In this document: positions 63,346 through 64,000 of the stretch, piece after piece
Position numbering within the stretch: the stretch's first letter is position 1
Layout: each line of letters begins with the position of its first letter
Assembly (NCBI GenBank): GCA_016699755.1
Contig: CP065009.1
Coordinates: 1,116,001-1,180,000 of the forward strand
Source of the DNA: Candidatus Peregrinibacteria bacterium
Lineage (GTDB): Bacteria; Patescibacteriota; Gracilibacteria; CAIRYL01; GCA-016699755
DNA length: 64,000 nt
Direction of reading: 5' to 3'
Program-made: the position numbers and the translations under genes
Notes under the pieces: model-generated
What the model was told of the DNA's origin: nothing
What the model saw: only the letters and a program-made list of their open reading frames with translations
Databases searched by the model: none

Positions 63346-64000
63346 TCAAAAAGAGAAGCTTTTGAAGACATTCACCAAATCCTCTGGAAGTGGAGCAACA
63401 ATGAAGATTGTTTCTGATAATTCTGGATGCGGAAATGAGAGGTGTTCCGCATGAAGAAATTGTCGTCGAAGACCAATTTCTTTTTGAAGAAGTCGATTGA
63501 GAGGAAAATCGCCATATTTTTTGTCTCCCAAAACAGGGTTTTTCATGCCCGAAAGATGAATCCGAATTTGATGCATTCGTCCGGTATCAATTTGCAAGCG
63601 AAGTTCTGATACATCGATATTAGTCTCGTCTGAGAGCAAAAGAGATCCTGTCTGCTCTACACGGTAATGGGTAATGGCATTTTTTCCCTCAGAATCCTGT
63701 CGTGATCCATCTCTCTCGCGAAGAATAGAGGCATCAATGGTGCCTGTTTTTTTTGGCAATATTCCTGCCACAACTGCCCGATACTCCTTTTTCCACTCAC
63801 CATTCCGAAGCGATTCGTGCAGAGTACGAAGGGCTTTTCCTCGTTTTGCAAAGACAAGCGCTCCAGAGGTGTCTTTGTCGAGTCGATGTACTGGGCGAAT
63901 GACCTGCTCTGCATATTCCGCCGAAAGACGCTCCACAACACTTGATCCTTTTGGAATATCACTTCCTGGCTGAACGGCAACGCCTGCTGGTTTATTAATA
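63346..64000 (-). CDS. RluC/RluD-family pseudouridine synthase, 5' end outside window
   Basis: Converts specific uridines of rRNA to pseudouridine. The catalytic Asp is in RPVHRLDKDTSGALV near the visible N-terminal side. Other landmarks are KEYRAVVAGIL, LLLSDETNIDVSELRLQIDTGRMHQIRIHL, and GDKKYGD followed by FLHAEHLSFPHP. The frame is open to the window end, where it reads INKPAGVAVQPGS, the start of the catalytic domain, so the N terminus (probably with an S4 domain) lies outside. The subfamily (RluC versus RluD) cannot be settled. Confidence 0.92.
   Translation of the reverse strand, partial: INKPAGVAVQPGSDIPKGSSVVERLSAEYAEQVIRPVHRLDKDTSGALVFAKRGKALRTLHESLRNGEWKKEYRAVVAGILPKKTGTIDASILRERDGSRQDSEGKNAITHYRVEQTGSLLLSDETNIDVSELRLQIDTGRMHQIRIHLSGMKNPVLGDKKYGDFPLNRLLQKEIGLRRQFLHAEHLSFPHPELSETIFIVAPLPEDLVNVFKSFSF

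Overview
The window looks like a chromosome segment of a small-genome bacterium of the Candidate Phyla Radiation (Patescibacteria). It has compact gene spacing, many stop/start overlaps, few Shine-Dalgarno sequences, a 23S-5S unit with no 16S gene beside it, and lineage-typical proteins (SLH, FG-GAP and prepilin surface proteins, NrdD, small ComF, HtpX). TGA acts as an ordinary stop, for instance in the ATGA and TGATG junctions, so the UGA=Gly code of Gracilibacteria/Absconditabacteria does not apply. Peregrinibacteria-like is my best guess, but it is inference. All five tRNA genes (Leu-GAG, Ser-GGA, Tyr-GUA, Thr-UGU, His-GUG) encode their CCA ends.

Layout. 1-6.5 kb: aspS (cut at its 5' end), hflX, a D,D-carboxypeptidase, an FtsQ-like protein, then tuf-rpsJ. 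6.5-11.6 kb: tRNA-Leu, a decayed glutamine-amidotransferase gene, a receiver-domain protein, and 5S and 23S rRNA under a sigma70-type promoter. 11.6-13.4 kb: pdxT and carA. 13.5-14.2 kb: first copy of a 730-bp repeat that also lies at 37.8-38.5 kb. 14.3-19 kb: a small protein plus a 1432-residue Gly/Ala-rich multi-hydrophobic protein of unknown function. 19-25.9 kb: housekeeping genes (rnhB, csaA, tRNAs, htpX, an IscU-like protein with mnmA, ruvA). 25.9-29.8 kb: a four-gene prepilin-like operon. 29.9-30.6 kb: an intact IS1595-family element with 8-bp target duplications. 30.6-36.6 kb: an unknown gene, a Rel/SpoT protein with an eroded synthetase, and two secreted proteins sharing an almost identical 488-bp module. 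36.8-39.9 kb: folD, repeat copy 2, and a nest of dead mobile elements. 39.9-50.3 kb: rpmE, comF, two polysaccharide genes, a secreted HEXXH protein, a kinase-like protein, dus, lgt, and a large SLH-RlpA-CAP surface protein. 50.3-51.1 kb: a broken methyltransferase gene fused to an IS remnant. 51.1-58.9 kb: pgpA, an ABC exporter, an O-antigen-ligase-like protein, guaA, uvrB. 59-64 kb: tRNA-His, a lipoprotein, and an anaerobic ribonucleotide reductase locus.

The most striking locus is the last. The NrdD catalytic chain (61019-63139) stops after its zinc-binding cysteines and lacks the glycyl-radical tail. That tail (RVMGY followed by NxGKK) is a separate 72-residue gene at 59922-60140. An AT-rich gene with an Rx4H (HEPN-like) motif lies between them, and two NrdR-box-like sites 32 bp apart overlap the nrdD promoter. 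Other notable points are the 730-bp repeat, the IscU relative that has lost two of three scaffold cysteines, the large hydrophobic protein, and repeated signs of mobile-element traffic.

How genes fit together: tuf/rpsJ, rpmE, rRNA and tRNAs serve translation. mnmA with its IscU-like partner, dus, csaA and rluD-like serve RNA modification or tRNA binding. The envelope genes (dacA, ftsQ, lgt, pgpA, sugar transferase, ligase, SLH and FG-GAP proteins, pilins) describe a cell with peptidoglycan, lipoproteins, surface polysaccharide, an S-layer-like coat and type IV pilus-like fibres.
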